Origin: Alphaproteobacteria bacterium UBA1301
GTDB lineage: Bacteria > Pseudomonadota > Alphaproteobacteria > Micropepsales > Micropepsaceae
DNA length: 64,000 nt
Reading direction: 5' to 3'
NCBI GenBank assembly: GCA_002307725.1
Contig: DBUB01000005.1
Coordinates: 1 to 64,000, forward strand
The notes under the pieces were generated by a model, which did no database searches, was not told the DNA's origin, and saw only the letters and a list, made by a program, of their open reading frames with translations. The translations under genes were made by a program, and so were the position numbers. Shown piece by piece: positions 50,853 through 60,397 of this stretch (the first letter of the stretch is position 1; every line of letters starts with the position of its first letter).

Positions 50853-53051
50853 ATGGTCCGCGGCAAACCTCAAAATGCTCCCGTCGTTGACCGGGCGCGC
50901 GTGCTTGATGCATTGGCGGCAGACCCTGGCGCGACCAAGCGCGATCTCGCCAAGACACTCGGCATCAAGGGCTCCGACCGCATCGTTCTGAAGCGAATCC
51001 TGAAAGAGCTGGAAGGCGAAGGCCTGCTCAAAGGCAGCCGCAGGCGCGGCTATGAGCGCCCCGGCACGCTGCCGGAAGTCGCGGTGCTCGACATCACCGG
51101 CCAGGACCCCGACGGCGAACTGCTGGCCAAGCCGGTCCGCTGGGAGTCCAATGACGCGCCACCGCAGATTATCGTGGTCTCGGAAGAAGCCATCGGCCGC
51201 GGCGAGCGGGTGCTGGCGCGTCTGACCCCGAGCGGCGACGGCTTCGAGGCCAAGGTCATCAAGCGGCTGGGCGCCAGCGCGCATAAGGTGCTGGGCGTGG
51301 TGCGCCTCGTCGATGGCGCCGCACGGATCGCGCCGATCGACCGTAAAACCAGAACCGAATTCAACGTCGATAAGCACGATTTGGGCGGCGCCGAAGATAA
51401 CGAGCTCGTCGTGTGCGAGCCCCTTGCGGGCAGGTCATCAGGATTTCCGCGTGCCCGCGTTTTGGAGCGCATCGGCTCGATGGACGCGCCCAGGGCGGTC
51501 AGCCTGATCGCCATCCATGCCCACGGCATTCCGACCGATTTTCCCAAAGAGGTGATCACCGAAGCCGAGGCCTCCGGTTCCGCGGCAATGGCCGGACGCA
51601 CGGATTTGCGCAGCCTTCCGCTTCTCACCATCGATCCTGACGACGCGCGCGATTACGATGATGCGGTGTGGGCAATGCCCGATACCGACCCGGGCAACAA
51701 AGGCGGCTTTGTTACCATGGTGGCCATCGCCGATGTCGCCCATTACGTGACGCCGGGCAGCCCGCTCGATCGCGAGGCCTACAAGCGCGGCAATTCGGTT
51801 TACTTCCCCGATCGCGTCGTGCCGATGCTGCCGGAGAAATTGTCGGCCGATCTCAACTCGCTGAAGGAAGGCGTTGACCGCCCCTGCATGGCAGTGCGCA
51901 TGGTGTTCGACGCCAACGGCCGCAAGAAGCATCACGAGTTCCTGCGCGGCATGATGCGCTCGGCCGCCCGCCTCACCTATTCTCAAGCCCAGCGCGCCTT
52001 CGACAACAAACCCGACGCGGATATGCCGGAAACCGTACGTCAAGCATTGAAGAATGTGTGGGCGGCGTATCTGACGCTGCTCAAGGAGCGCGGCAACCGC
52101 GCTCCGCTCGAACTCAATTTGCCCGAACGCCAGATCAAGATCGGGCCGGACGGCAAGATCGCATCGATTGCCTTCAAGGAAGCGCTGGAGTCCATGAAAC
52201 TCATCGAAGAGTTCATGGTGCTGGCCAATGTCGCCGCCGCCGAGACGTTGGAAAAAGCTCGCACGCCGCTGATCTATCGCGTCCACGAGGAGCCTTCCAA
52301 AGAAAAGCTGTTCGGTTTTTCCGATTACCTGCGCACGATCGGCGTCAGCTTCGCCAAAGGCCAGGTGATGAAACCGGCGGTGTTCAACCGCATTCTCGCC
52401 AATGTCAAAGACGGCCCGCACGAGTTGGTGATGAACGACATCGTGCTGCGCACCCAGGCGCAAGCGATCTATGACAGCAGCAACGCCGGCCATTTCGGCT
52501 TGAACCTGGCGAAATACGCGCACTTCACCTCGCCGATCCGCCGTTATGCGGACTTGATCGTGCATCGCGCCCTGATCCGCGGGCTCAAGCTTGGCGATGG
52601 CGGTCTGACCGACACCGAAATTGCGCGCCTCAGCGAAACCGCTGCTCATATCTCAATGACCGAGCGGCGCGCCATGGCAGCCGAACGCGATTCCACCGAC
52701 CGCTATGTTGCGGCCTTTATGGCAGACCGCGTCGGCGCCACCTTTGACGCGCGTATCACGGGCGTCACCCGCTTCGGCTTGTTCGTGCGCCTTGCCGATA
52801 CCGGTGCCGAGGGACTGCTTCCCGCCCGCGTGCTTGGCATGGAGTATTTCCATCACGACGAACGCCGCCACGCCCTGGTTGGCGAGCGCACCGGTACAAC
52901 CTACGCCCTCGGCGATACCGTGCACGTACGGCTGGCGGAAGCGGCGCCCTTGACCGGGGGCCTCCGCTTCGATCTCGCCGAAGCCAATGAAGCGCCGCGC
53001 CAACACCGCCGGCCCCCGGTGGTCCGCCCGCGCAGCAAGCGGCGGCGCTAA
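50853..53051 (+). CDS. rnr: Ribonuclease R
   Basis: RNase R is a processive 3'-5' exoribonuclease able to digest structured RNA. The 732 residues have an N-terminal wHTH (VDRARVLDALAADPGATKRD), cold-shock domains, the RNB catalytic core with TIDPDDARDYDDAVWAM and NMLPEKLSADLNSLKEGVDR (as VPMLPEKLSADLNSL), YAHFTSPIRRYADLIVHR, and a C-terminal S1 domain (TGVTRFGLFVRLADTGAEGL). The basic tail is typical. It follows topA across an inverted repeat. Confidence 0.94.
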   Translation: MVRGKPQNAPVVDRARVLDALAADPGATKRDLAKTLGIKGSDRIVLKRILKELEGEGLLKGSRRRGYERPGTLPEVAVLDITGQDPDGELLAKPVRWESNDAPPQIIVVSEEAIGRGERVLARLTPSGDGFEAKVIKRLGASAHKVLGVVRLVDGAARIAPIDRKTRTEFNVDKHDLGGAEDNELVVCEPLAGRSSGFPRARVLERIGSMDAPRAVSLIAIHAHGIPTDFPKEVITEAEASGSAAMAGRTDLRSLPLLTIDPDDARDYDDAVWAMPDTDPGNKGGFVTMVAIADVAHYVTPGSPLDREAYKRGNSVYFPDRVVPMLPEKLSADLNSLKEGVDRPCMAVRMVFDANGRKKHHEFLRGMMRSAARLTYSQAQRAFDNKPDADMPETVRQALKNVWAAYLTLLKERGNRAPLELNLPERQIKIGPDGKIASIAFKEALESMKLIEEFMVLANVAAAETLEKARTPLIYRVHEEPSKEKLFGFSDYLRTIGVSFAKGQVMKPAVFNRILANVKDGPHELVMNDIVLRTQAQAIYDSSNAGHFGLNLAKYAHFTSPIRRYADLIVHRALIRGLKLGDGGLTDTEIARLSETAAHISMTERRAMAAERDSTDRYVAAFMADRVGATFDARITGVTRFGLFVRLADTGAEGLLPARVLGMEYFHHDERRHALVGERTGTTYALGDTVHVRLAEAAPLTGGLRFDLAEANEAPRQHRRPPVVRPRSKRRR

Positions 53052-53150
53052 TCCATTTAGATTGTCGCAAGATGTCTAATTAACGATAGGTGTGGGGGAC
53101 TTGCGCCACGCCATCCTCTAAATTTGGCACATCTGTATCGGGAGTTGGCG

Positions 53151-53675
53151 ATGAAGTGCGCGCTTGTCTTGTCCGCTCTTTTGGCGGCCACCGTTTCGGC
53201 CCAGGCCTTTGACTATCCCAATAAGCTGAGCATGGACGGCATCGACAACGTCACGATTGGCACGGACGTCGACCGCGTCGAACTCCTGCTGCACGACAAG
53301 CTGAGCTACAATCCGTTTAAGAACCACGGCTGTTCGATCCTCACCACGCCGATGCTAGAGCCGACGGGCCTCAGTTTCATGATCGAAACCAAAAAGCTGA
53401 CGCGCGTCAATGTCGACTATTTTGCCAAGAGCCCCCTGCCGCTGACGATCAAGACCGATGCCGGCATCGGATTGGGCGCGAGCGAAGGAGACGTCTTGAA
53501 GGCTTATCCTAACGCCAAGGTGAAGCCCAATCCGGCCGATCCGACCTGGCACAGCATCATCGTTGAAGCCCCTGACCGCACCAAAGGCATCGTGTTCGAG
53601 ACCGACGGCAAGACGGTGAAAAGCATGCGCGCGGGCGCCAACCCGGCGATCAATTACGCCAACGGCTGCAACTAG
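53151..53675 (+). CDS. Secreted protein of unknown function, tandem copy 1
   Basis: 174 residues with a signal peptide (MKCALVLSALLAATVSAQAF). The mature part has LHDKLSYNPFKNHGCSIL, AGIGLGASEGDVLKAYPNA, KPNPADPTWHSIIVEAPD and a C-terminal Cys. The cysteine pair may form a disulphide. It is paralogous to the next gene. GGGAG precedes ATG 53151. Function unknown. Confidence 0.8.
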   Translation: MKCALVLSALLAATVSAQAFDYPNKLSMDGIDNVTIGTDVDRVELLLHDKLSYNPFKNHGCSILTTPMLEPTGLSFMIETKKLTRVNVDYFAKSPLPLTIKTDAGIGLGASEGDVLKAYPNAKVKPNPADPTWHSIIVEAPDRTKGIVFETDGKTVKSMRAGANPAINYANGCN

Positions 53676-53721
53676 TGACCCGGACGCCACGCCGTCCTGC
53701 TTGATCTATTGGAGGGTAGCA

Positions 53722-54255
53722 ATGAAGTGCACACTTGCTCTGTCCCTTGTATTTGTCGCTTTGGCCGGTGGGCCTGCATTTGCCGGCGACGTGGAATCGT
53801 GGGTCCTCAGCCAAGAAGGCATTGGGCCCGCCAAGGTTGGAATCGACATCGACCAGTTGCAGAAGGTAATCCATGAAAAGCTGGCTTACGACCAGGCTAG
53901 GAATAGCGGCTGTTCCCGGATCACCAACAAGCATTTGGGGTCGATGGGTCTCTCGTTCACGCTTGAGTCCGGATATCTCACACGCGTCGATGTCGAATTC
54001 TACGGCACCGATCCGCGGCCGCGTCTGTTCCAAACCGAGGCGGGAATCGGGCTGGGATCGCGCGAAGAGGAGCTGCTGAAGGCCTATCCCGACGCGCACA
54101 TAAAGCCCAACCCGGCCGACCCGTCCTGGCATACCGTGATCGCGGAAAGCCCTGATCACACCAAGGGCATGGTGTTCGAGACCAACGGCCAGACGGTCAA
54201 AAGTCTCCGGACGGGCAATTTCCGGGCAATCTCCCATTTGACCCAATGTGATTAG
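53722..54255 (+). CDS. Secreted protein of unknown function, tandem copy 2
   Basis: 177 residues, signal peptide MKCTLALSLVFVALAGGPAF. It aligns end to end with 53151-53675: IGIDIDQLQKVIHEKLAYDQ, AGIGLGSREEELLKAYPDAH, KPNPADPSWHTVIAESPDHT and a conserved C-terminal Cys. It is a tandem duplicate with many substitutions, so the copies are old. The GIGLG-x3-E-x3-LKAYP motif is the family hallmark. Confidence 0.8.
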   Translation: MKCTLALSLVFVALAGGPAFAGDVESWVLSQEGIGPAKVGIDIDQLQKVIHEKLAYDQARNSGCSRITNKHLGSMGLSFTLESGYLTRVDVEFYGTDPRPRLFQTEAGIGLGSREEELLKAYPDAHIKPNPADPSWHTVIAESPDHTKGMVFETNGQTVKSLRTGNFRAISHLTQCD

Positions 54256-54435
54256 ACCACATTGAGGGCCGTCCCGAGGCACCTACGGCCTTGAAGGATC
54301 AGGATTTTCGGCCGTTGCCGCGGTAATTTGTGGTTTTCACCCCGGAAAGCACCTCATCCGGCGTTCCGTCGCCTTGACTTCCCGCGGCCTGTCAGTAGGT
54401 TGCGCACCCTTCGGGCGTTTTTATTGGAGATCCCT

Positions 54436-54603
54436 ATGGCGAAGCCGACAACGGCAAAAATCCGGCTCAACAGTGAGGGCGGCACGGGCTTTTTCTACGT
54501 GACCAAGAAGAACACCCGCACCATGACCGAGAAGTTCACGGTCCGGAAGTACGATCCGGTATTGCGCAAGCACGTGGAATTCAAGGAAGGCAAGATTAAG
54601 TAA
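54436..54603 (+). CDS. rpmG: 50S ribosomal protein L33
   Basis: 55 residues, MAKPTTAKIRLNSEGGTGFF, with YVTKKNTRTM and KYDPVLRKHVEFKEGKIK. It has no zinc-binding cysteines, so it is the C- type. GGAG precedes the ATG. A terminator follows at 54643. Confidence 0.96.
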   Translation: MAKPTTAKIRLNSEGGTGFFYVTKKNTRTMTEKFTVRKYDPVLRKHVEFKEGKIK

Positions 54604-54642
54604 TCTGCCTTGTCGCGAAATTGGGCGTGAATGCGCCGTGTC

Positions 54643-54677
54643 AATGGCTGCCTCTTGAGGCGGCCATTTTCATTTTC
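54643..54677 (+). terminator. Rho-independent terminator of rpmG
   Basis: AATGGCTGCCTC pairs with GAGGCGGCCATT (one G-U pair) around a TT loop, followed by a T-rich TTCATTTTC tail. It lies 40 nt after the rpmG stop. Confidence 0.7.
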
Positions 54678-54750
54678 GGCCCGCCGCCAACATTCGGGAA
54701 TTCTCCGGCGCCCCCAGAATATGCGATGCTGATCCTGATGGAGAGGCGAT

Positions 54751-56304
54751 ATGAGTCTGGATCGCACGCAATTGCGTTGGAACGGCTGGGGCTGGGCCGC
54801 GCGCAAGGATGACGTGGCCGATCGCGGCGATTTGTGGGCCTGGCTCACCGCCGAACTCGGCATGCCGGCACTACTGGCAACGCCGCCGCGTCCGTTGGAA
54901 GAACTCACCCTACCCGCCTCCAAATTGACACTGCCAAATCGCGTTGCGTTGAGCAGCATCGCCGGCGCAGATCAAGTGCGCGACAGCGTTTACGAGCGCG
55001 CCTTTCATGCCCGCGGCCGTAGCAGCGCCGATCTCCTGCATTTGCGCAGCGGCAGTCTTTCCACCGCGCCGGACGCGGTGGTTTATCCGCGCGGGCCCGA
55101 AGAAGTGCTGGCGATCCTCGCCGTGGCGGCGGACAAAGAGATTGCGGTGGTGCCGTTCGGCGGCGGTACCAGCGGCAGCGTCACGCCGAGTCGCGGGGAT
55201 TTCGACAGCCTCATCACGCTCGACCTGACGCGGATGAACCAGATCATCGTGATCGATCCCATTTCCAGCACGGCGACGGCCGAGGCGGGCATCACCGGCG
55301 CTGCCTTCGAGAACACGCTGAAGACAAAAGGGCTTTCGTTCGGCCGCGCGACACCACAGTTCGAATTCTCGACCCTTGGCGGACGGATCGGCGCCGGCCG
55401 GGCAGACGGACTGATCGACGCCAAAATCGCGACGCCGCTCGGCATGATCGAGACCGGACCGCTGAAGAATCTGATCGCGGGTTCGCAAGGCGCCTTTGGG
55501 GTCGTCATCGAAGCCACCCTGCAGTTGCGCCGCCTGCCCGACGTACGCGAGGAACGCGGCTATCTGTTCCATGATTTTTCCGGCGCCTTGGCGGCGATAC
55601 GTACGGCGGTGCTGGACGGCTGCAGCGGGACCCAGTTCGAACTCTGCGACGCAGAGACAACCCGCGTCCTCACCTTCTATGCCAATCTCGAAAAGCCGCC
55701 GTCACGATTTTCGTTATCGCGATTTCAGGGCCGCCGGTTCGCCGACGCACCGTGTTTGGCGATCGCTGGATTCGAGGGCGACGCACAGACGGTCGCATTC
55801 CTGCGCAAAAGGTTTGCCGCGGTCGCGAGCAAGTTCGGCGTCCGCGACGCCGAGGACCATACGGGTGAAATCTTCCGGCAATCGCGCGTCAAGGCGCTGT
55901 ACTGGCGCGACAGCCTGTTCGATCGCGGCGTCGGAGTGGATTGGCTCGAAACAGAGGTGACTTGGTCGCGGTTGCCCGCGCTGTACGATGCCATCATTAG
56001 CGGAATCAACGCGGCGATCTGCGAGACGGCACCGCGCGAAGGCGCCCATGGCATCGTGATGGGCCATGTCCGTCACGCCGCACCCGACCGCGCGACGATC
56101 ACCTTCACCTGGATTTATCCGCGCGCCATCGGCTGCGATATCGAGCAGTGCGAAACGCTAAAAACGGCGGCGGGTGATGCCGTTCGGGCGAGCGGCGGTT
56201 CAATACCCTCGCACATCGGCAAAGGCGGCCACGAAATCCTTGCTGCCGTAAAGAAAACGCTTGATCCGTCCGGCTTTTTAAACCCAGGAAAAATCGACCC
56301 TTAA
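54751..56304 (+). CDS. FAD-binding oxidase resembling alkyl-dihydroxyacetonephosphate synthase
   Basis: 517 residues of the vanillyl-alcohol oxidase/PCMH FAD superfamily. The N-terminal LRWNGWGWAARKDDV and PFGGGTSGSV FAD loop, AGITGAAFENTLKTKGLSFG and LGGRIGAGRADG are clear. It most resembles alkyl-DHAP synthase. However the catalytic His-rich loop of that enzyme (SHHHG) is replaced by SIPSHIGKGGHE, so the reaction is uncertain. It opens a three-gene group with FemAB-like and deacetylase genes. Confidence 0.78.
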   Translation: MSLDRTQLRWNGWGWAARKDDVADRGDLWAWLTAELGMPALLATPPRPLEELTLPASKLTLPNRVALSSIAGADQVRDSVYERAFHARGRSSADLLHLRSGSLSTAPDAVVYPRGPEEVLAILAVAADKEIAVVPFGGGTSGSVTPSRGDFDSLITLDLTRMNQIIVIDPISSTATAEAGITGAAFENTLKTKGLSFGRATPQFEFSTLGGRIGAGRADGLIDAKIATPLGMIETGPLKNLIAGSQGAFGVVIEATLQLRRLPDVREERGYLFHDFSGALAAIRTAVLDGCSGTQFELCDAETTRVLTFYANLEKPPSRFSLSRFQGRRFADAPCLAIAGFEGDAQTVAFLRKRFAAVASKFGVRDAEDHTGEIFRQSRVKALYWRDSLFDRGVGVDWLETEVTWSRLPALYDAIISGINAAICETAPREGAHGIVMGHVRHAAPDRATITFTWIYPRAIGCDIEQCETLKTAAGDAVRASGGSIPSHIGKGGHEILAAVKKTLDPSGFLNPGKIDP

Positions 56305-56315
56305 CCACTCGTTAC
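56301..56315. promoter_or_regulatory. Possible CtrA box upstream of the FemAB-like gene
   Basis: TTAA-CCACTCG-TTAC differs by one base from TTAA-N7-TTAA. It lies about 45 nt upstream of the next start and shares its spacer with the site upstream of sciP. It overlaps the 3' end of the FAD oxidase gene by a few bases. Confidence 0.4.
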
Positions 56316-56360
56316 CACCCATACGCGTAGATTGACCGGTGTAACACTCGCTTGTCAGCT

Positions 56361-57176
56361 ATGGGCTTCATTCCTCCTACGTCTTTTGCGTGGCGTGTAT
56401 GGCGCTGCCTGGTGCGCACTCAGGTCGCCTTCTTTGCCACACCTGCAACACCGCCGGCGGTGGACGTGTTGAAGCTGTGCGATCTGCCGTCACCGTTTCC
56501 GGGTGTCGTCAACGAATACCGCCCGACGATCCTGATCGACCTGACCGAGTCCGAAGAGACGTTGCTTGCTGGCTTGGTGCCGAACACCCGTAAGGTCATG
56601 CGTCAGGCGACTCGCGAGGGCATCACTGTGCAAAGCGTGACGCCGCTGACCGAAGAAGTGTGGAACGCGTTCCTCGCCGCCTATTGGAAACTGTGGCACC
56701 GCAAACAGAAGGCGGGGGCACTTGGTATCGGCCAAATCCGCGATCTCATCGCGCAAGACCTGTTCGAACTCACCGTGAGCCGCAATCCCGAAGGTCATAT
56801 CCTGTCGTGGCACGCTTATGTGCGCACGCCCGAACGGGCACGACTGCACACGACGATCTCCGACATCGATCCGTTGCGCGACACCAAGTGGAACAACATG
56901 GTCGGCCGCGCCCATCGCCTGCACCACTGGCAGGACATGCTGCGCTTCAAAGTGGAGGGTACCAAGACCTACGATTTCGGCGGCGTCTATCGCGGCACCG
57001 ACGACCAGGAACAGATGAATATCGCCCGTTTCAAACAGGCGTTCGGCGGCCATTTCGCCGACACCTATGACGCGGTCATACCGCTGACTTTAAAGGGGCG
57101 CCTGGCTTTGTCGCTGGTCGCTCATATCAGTGCCGAAGCACGCGCCGGCGGACGGGCAGCGGGAGCGCACGCATGA
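56361..57176 (+). CDS. FemAB/GNAT-like acyltransferase
   Basis: 271 residues with the double-GNAT pattern of FemAB-related proteins: TILIDLTESEETLLAGLVPN, TRKVMRQATREGITVQ, WKLWHRKQKAGALG and a KTYDFGGVYRGTDDQE motif. FemAB-like proteins add amino acids to peptidoglycan or act in exopolysaccharide export. The ATG at 56361 is preferred over TTG 56352. The stop overlaps the deacetylase gene by 4 nt. Confidence 0.78.
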   Translation: MGFIPPTSFAWRVWRCLVRTQVAFFATPATPPAVDVLKLCDLPSPFPGVVNEYRPTILIDLTESEETLLAGLVPNTRKVMRQATREGITVQSVTPLTEEVWNAFLAAYWKLWHRKQKAGALGIGQIRDLIAQDLFELTVSRNPEGHILSWHAYVRTPERARLHTTISDIDPLRDTKWNNMVGRAHRLHHWQDMLRFKVEGTKTYDFGGVYRGTDDQEQMNIARFKQAFGGHFADTYDAVIPLTLKGRLALSLVAHISAEARAGGRAAGAHA

Positions 57177-57844
57177 GCGCCTGCCTGATGCTGCATGGAA
57201 TCGGACCCGCACCGGAGCGCCTCGATCCCGAGGAGCGATCCTATTGGATCAGCGAAGGCACCTTTGCGTTCGTGCTCGACGCGGTGCAGGCGCACGGCGC
57301 GCGACTTACCATCGACGACGGCAACGACACCGACGCGCGCATTGCCCTGCCAATGCTTGTAGAAGCCAATCTCAAAGCCACGTTCTTCATTCCGTCGGAT
57401 CGCATCGGCACGCCCGGCTATGTCACCGAGGCCGATATCCGCGAACTGCACGACGCCGGAATGGAAATCGGTTCACATGGCTGCGCGCACCTCAACTGGC
57501 TCAATGCCAGCGATGCGGAAATCGCCCGCGACGTGACGCAATCGGTCGAGCGGTTGGCACGGATCACCCAGGCGCCGGTGCGGTCGGTGGCGATTCCTTA
57601 TGGCCAATGCGATCGCCGTGTGCTCGGCGTGTTGCGCCATGTCGGGATTGGGCGCGTCTATTCGAGCTTCCGCGGGCCGGATGTCGAAGGTGCGTGGCTG
57701 GCGCGCCGCGACTGCATCATGGCCGACATGGGCCCCAGCGAAATCAACGAGATCATGACGCGCCAGCCTGCGGCGGCCGAAGCGGCACTCAATTTCCTGC
57801 GCATCTGGCGCCACACCGGCAACGCCGCGCTGTGGGCGGCCTGA
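57173..57844 (+). CDS. Polysaccharide deacetylase family protein
   Basis: A 223-residue NodB-type carbohydrate esterase 4 fold. The metal site is intact: LTIDDGNDTD with the Asp pair, and the GSHGCAHLNW His-x3-His, plus VRSVAIPYGQCDRRVLG. It lacks a signal peptide, so it acts in the cytoplasm or on a lipid-linked glycan. With the FemAB-like gene it suggests modification of an envelope or extracellular glycan. Confidence 0.85.
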   Translation: MSACLMLHGIGPAPERLDPEERSYWISEGTFAFVLDAVQAHGARLTIDDGNDTDARIALPMLVEANLKATFFIPSDRIGTPGYVTEADIRELHDAGMEIGSHGCAHLNWLNASDAEIARDVTQSVERLARITQAPVRSVAIPYGQCDRRVLGVLRHVGIGRVYSSFRGPDVEGAWLARRDCIMADMGPSEINEIMTRQPAAAEAALNFLRIWRHTGNAALWAA

Positions 57845-57846
57845 CC

Positions 57847-58782
57847 CTACGACAGACTAAAACCGCTTTTTAGGGCGCGGGCCGCTTCGACCAGCGCTTC
57901 GCGCGCCTGCGGCAGCACGGCCTGATACAGTATAAAATCGTGAATCACGCCGGGCCAATCGACCAGCAATACCGCCACGCCCGCCGCGCGCATCTTTTCG
58001 GCATAAGCGAGACCTTCGTCGTGCAGCGGATCGTACTCGGCTAGCATCACGAAGGCGGGCGGCAGTCCGGCGAGTTTACCGGTATTCAGCGGCGAGATAC
58101 GCGGATCACTCCATTTTTCCTTCGGCGCATAAAGGCCGTAACAATATTCGAGCCCGTCCTTGTCGAGATTGTAGCCCTCGCCATAGGCCGTCAACGACGG
58201 GAACGCGGCGCCAAGCTGGGTCACCGGAAAGAGCAGCATCTGCAGCACAATGTGCGGCTCGCCCGCAGCGGCGGCAAGCTGACACGCCACGGCCGCCAGA
58301 TTGGCGCCGGCGGAATCCCCACCGACCGCCGTGCGATTGGGATCGATACCGAGTGTAGCGGCATTGGTCTCGATCCACGCCACCGCAGCGGTCACATCCT
58401 CCACCGCCGCCGGGAACGGATTTTCCGGGGCGCGCCGGTAATCGACCGCAATGACGCGGCAGCTCGCTTCGGCCGCAAGAAAGCGGCAGGTCGTTTCATA
58501 AGCCTCGAAATCGCCATGCCGGAACGCGCCGCCGTGGCAATAGATCAATGCCGGCAACGCCTCGCTGCCCGCCGCCACCGGCGTATAAATCCGGAGCGCC
58601 ATCGCGCCACCCGGCCCAGGCATGGTGACGGTTTCGACACGGCCGATCGGCACGTCCTTGGCGCCGTAGGCCTTCACCATGGCGCAAAAACCGGAACGCG
58701 CCTCTTCCGGCGTGACCTCCCAGGCCTTAGGCCGAGGCGGAAGCTGGTCGAGAAACGCCCGCACCAGAGGATCGAGAGGCAT
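57847..58782 (-). CDS. Alpha/beta hydrolase, hormone-sensitive lipase family
   Basis: 311 residues of the HSL/class IV esterase family. The oxyanion-hole HGGAF sits in IYCHGGAFRHGD, the nucleophile Ser in GGDSAGANLAAV, the catalytic Asp in YDPLHDEG and His in VIHDFILY. It hydrolyses short acyl esters. ATG 58782 is chosen over GTG 58788 because AAGAG lies five bases before it. It converges on the deacetylase gene. Confidence 0.9.
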   Translation of the reverse strand: MPLDPLVRAFLDQLPPRPKAWEVTPEEARSGFCAMVKAYGAKDVPIGRVETVTMPGPGGAMALRIYTPVAAGSEALPALIYCHGGAFRHGDFEAYETTCRFLAAEASCRVIAVDYRRAPENPFPAAVEDVTAAVAWIETNAATLGIDPNRTAVGGDSAGANLAAVACQLAAAAGEPHIVLQMLLFPVTQLGAAFPSLTAYGEGYNLDKDGLEYCYGLYAPKEKWSDPRISPLNTGKLAGLPPAFVMLAEYDPLHDEGLAYAEKMRAAGVAVLLVDWPGVIHDFILYQAVLPQAREALVEAARALKSGFSLS

Positions 58783-58843
58783 GGCCACTCTTGGGATAAA
58801 CCGCGCCGTAGTCTCACCGGTTCACGGCGCGCGGCGCAACTGG

Positions 58844-59056
58844 TTATTGAATGGAAGGCCCGTTATCCGGGTCCAAGCCGCGCAACATCACGTCATCGAC
58901 CAGAATCGACAGGGCAAACCAGAATTGGGCGCGGTCGTACTGACCCTCGACATCCAGAGTCCGGTAGGCGCGTTGGGCATAGTCGCGCGCCAGCAGGCCA
59001 TGTTCGGCGGCCAATTCTCCGGCTAATTGGCACAAATGATGGGCGGAAATAGCCAT
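58844..59056 (-). CDS. Small conserved helical protein (70 aa)
   Basis: 70 residues, mostly helical: AISAHHLCQLAGELAAEHGL and YDRAQFWFALSILVDDVMLR. There is no signal or membrane helix. It resembles small hypothetical proteins seen upstream of coaBC in alphaproteobacteria, but I cannot name a family with certainty. The ribosome site is weak. Confidence 0.55.
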   Translation of the reverse strand: MAISAHHLCQLAGELAAEHGLLARDYAQRAYRTLDVEGQYDRAQFWFALSILVDDVMLRGLDPDNGPSIQ

Positions 59057-59206
59057 CCCAAAAGCGCCTTCTCGCGGTCATTGCCGATTGGATCACGGAC
59101 GGGTAAGCACTCAGTTAAGATATTTGAACGGAAATTACTGGAAACTACACCGGTTAGACGTTATATATAGGTATTCCGGGAAACAACCGGGGTTTGTGGG
59201 ACCCAA

Positions 59207-60397
59207 ATGTCCAAGAGCATCTTATTGATCATCGGTGGCGGAATTGCTGCCTACAAATGCCTCGACCTGATCCGCCGGGCCAAGGAGCGCGGCATCGACT
59301 CGCGCACCATCATCACCAAAGCGGGCACCGAATTCGTGACTCCGCTGACGGTTTCAGCTCTCTCTGGCCACAAAGCGCACACCGACATGTTCGATCTCGG
59401 CAGCGAGACCGAGATGGGCCACATCCAGCTAACGCGGATGGTCGATCTGGTGGTCGTGGCGCCGGCCACCGCCAATCTGATTGCCCAGGCTGCGGGCGGG
59501 CTTGCCAGCGATCTCGCATCGACCTCCCTCCTCGCCACCGACAAGCCGGTCCTGATGGCACCCGCGATGAACGTGCGGATGTGGAACCATCCGGCGACGC
59601 AGCGCAACGTGGCGCGGCTGAAGGCGGACGGCGTGCACTTCGTCGGGCCCAACGAAGGCGCGATGGCCTGCAACGAATATGGCCCGGGCCGCATGGCGGA
59701 GCCGCTCGAAATCCTGGCGGCGATCGAGGCACTGATCCTGGGCCCGCAACCGCTCAAAGGCGTGCACGCGCTGGTGACGGCGGGACCAACGCATGAGCCG
59801 CTCGATCCGGTGCGCTTCCTTGGCAACCGCTCATCGGGCAAGCAGGGCTACGCCATCGCTGCGGCGCTGGCGGCCGCGGGAGCCGAGACCACGCTGGTGT
59901 CCGGCCCGGTTGCGATCGCGCCGCCTGCTGGCGTGAAGCTCATCAAGGTCGAGACAGCACACGAAATGCTGGCGGCGACGGAATCCGCTTTGCCCGTCGA
60001 TGTCGCGGTGTTCACCGCCGCGGTGGCCGATTGGCGGCCGGAAGAAATCGCAAGCGGCAAGATCAAGAAGACCTCCGGTCCACCGCCGTCGATCAAGCTG
60101 GCGACCAATCCCGACATCCTGGCCAGTATCGCCCGCGCCAAACTGCGTCCGCGCTTGGTCATAGGATTTGCCGCCGAGACCGAGAACGTGGTGGTGCAAG
60201 CGGTGCAGAAGCGCTCCAAGAAGAATTGCGACTGGATTGTTGCCAACGATGTCAGCCACGGAGTGTTCGGTGCCGACCGCAACAAGGTGCATGTGATCAG
60301 CGCGGACGGCAGCGAGGAATGGCCCGAAATGGACAAACACGACATCGCAAACCGCCTGGTGGCGCGTATCGCCAAGGCGCTGGAGACGGCGGCATGA
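59207..60397 (+). CDS. coaBC: Bifunctional phosphopantothenoylcysteine decarboxylase/synthetase
   Basis: CoaBC makes 4'-phosphopantetheine for CoA. The flavoprotein CoaC half (about 1-185) has SILLIIGGGIAAYKCLDLIR, the catalytic His in SGHKAHTDMF, VVVAPATANLIAQ and the PAMNVRMW motif with the catalytic Asn, followed by the CoaB half with AGPTHEPLDPVRFLGNRSSGKQGYA (in parts: AGPTHEPLDPVRFLGN) and GFAAETENV. It overlaps dut by 4 nt. Confidence 0.95.
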   Translation: MSKSILLIIGGGIAAYKCLDLIRRAKERGIDSRTIITKAGTEFVTPLTVSALSGHKAHTDMFDLGSETEMGHIQLTRMVDLVVVAPATANLIAQAAGGLASDLASTSLLATDKPVLMAPAMNVRMWNHPATQRNVARLKADGVHFVGPNEGAMACNEYGPGRMAEPLEILAAIEALILGPQPLKGVHALVTAGPTHEPLDPVRFLGNRSSGKQGYAIAAALAAAGAETTLVSGPVAIAPPAGVKLIKVETAHEMLAATESALPVDVAVFTAAVADWRPEEIASGKIKKTSGPPPSIKLATNPDILASIARAKLRPRLVIGFAAETENVVVQAVQKRSKKNCDWIVANDVSHGVFGADRNKVHVISADGSEEWPEMDKHDIANRLVARIAKALETAA

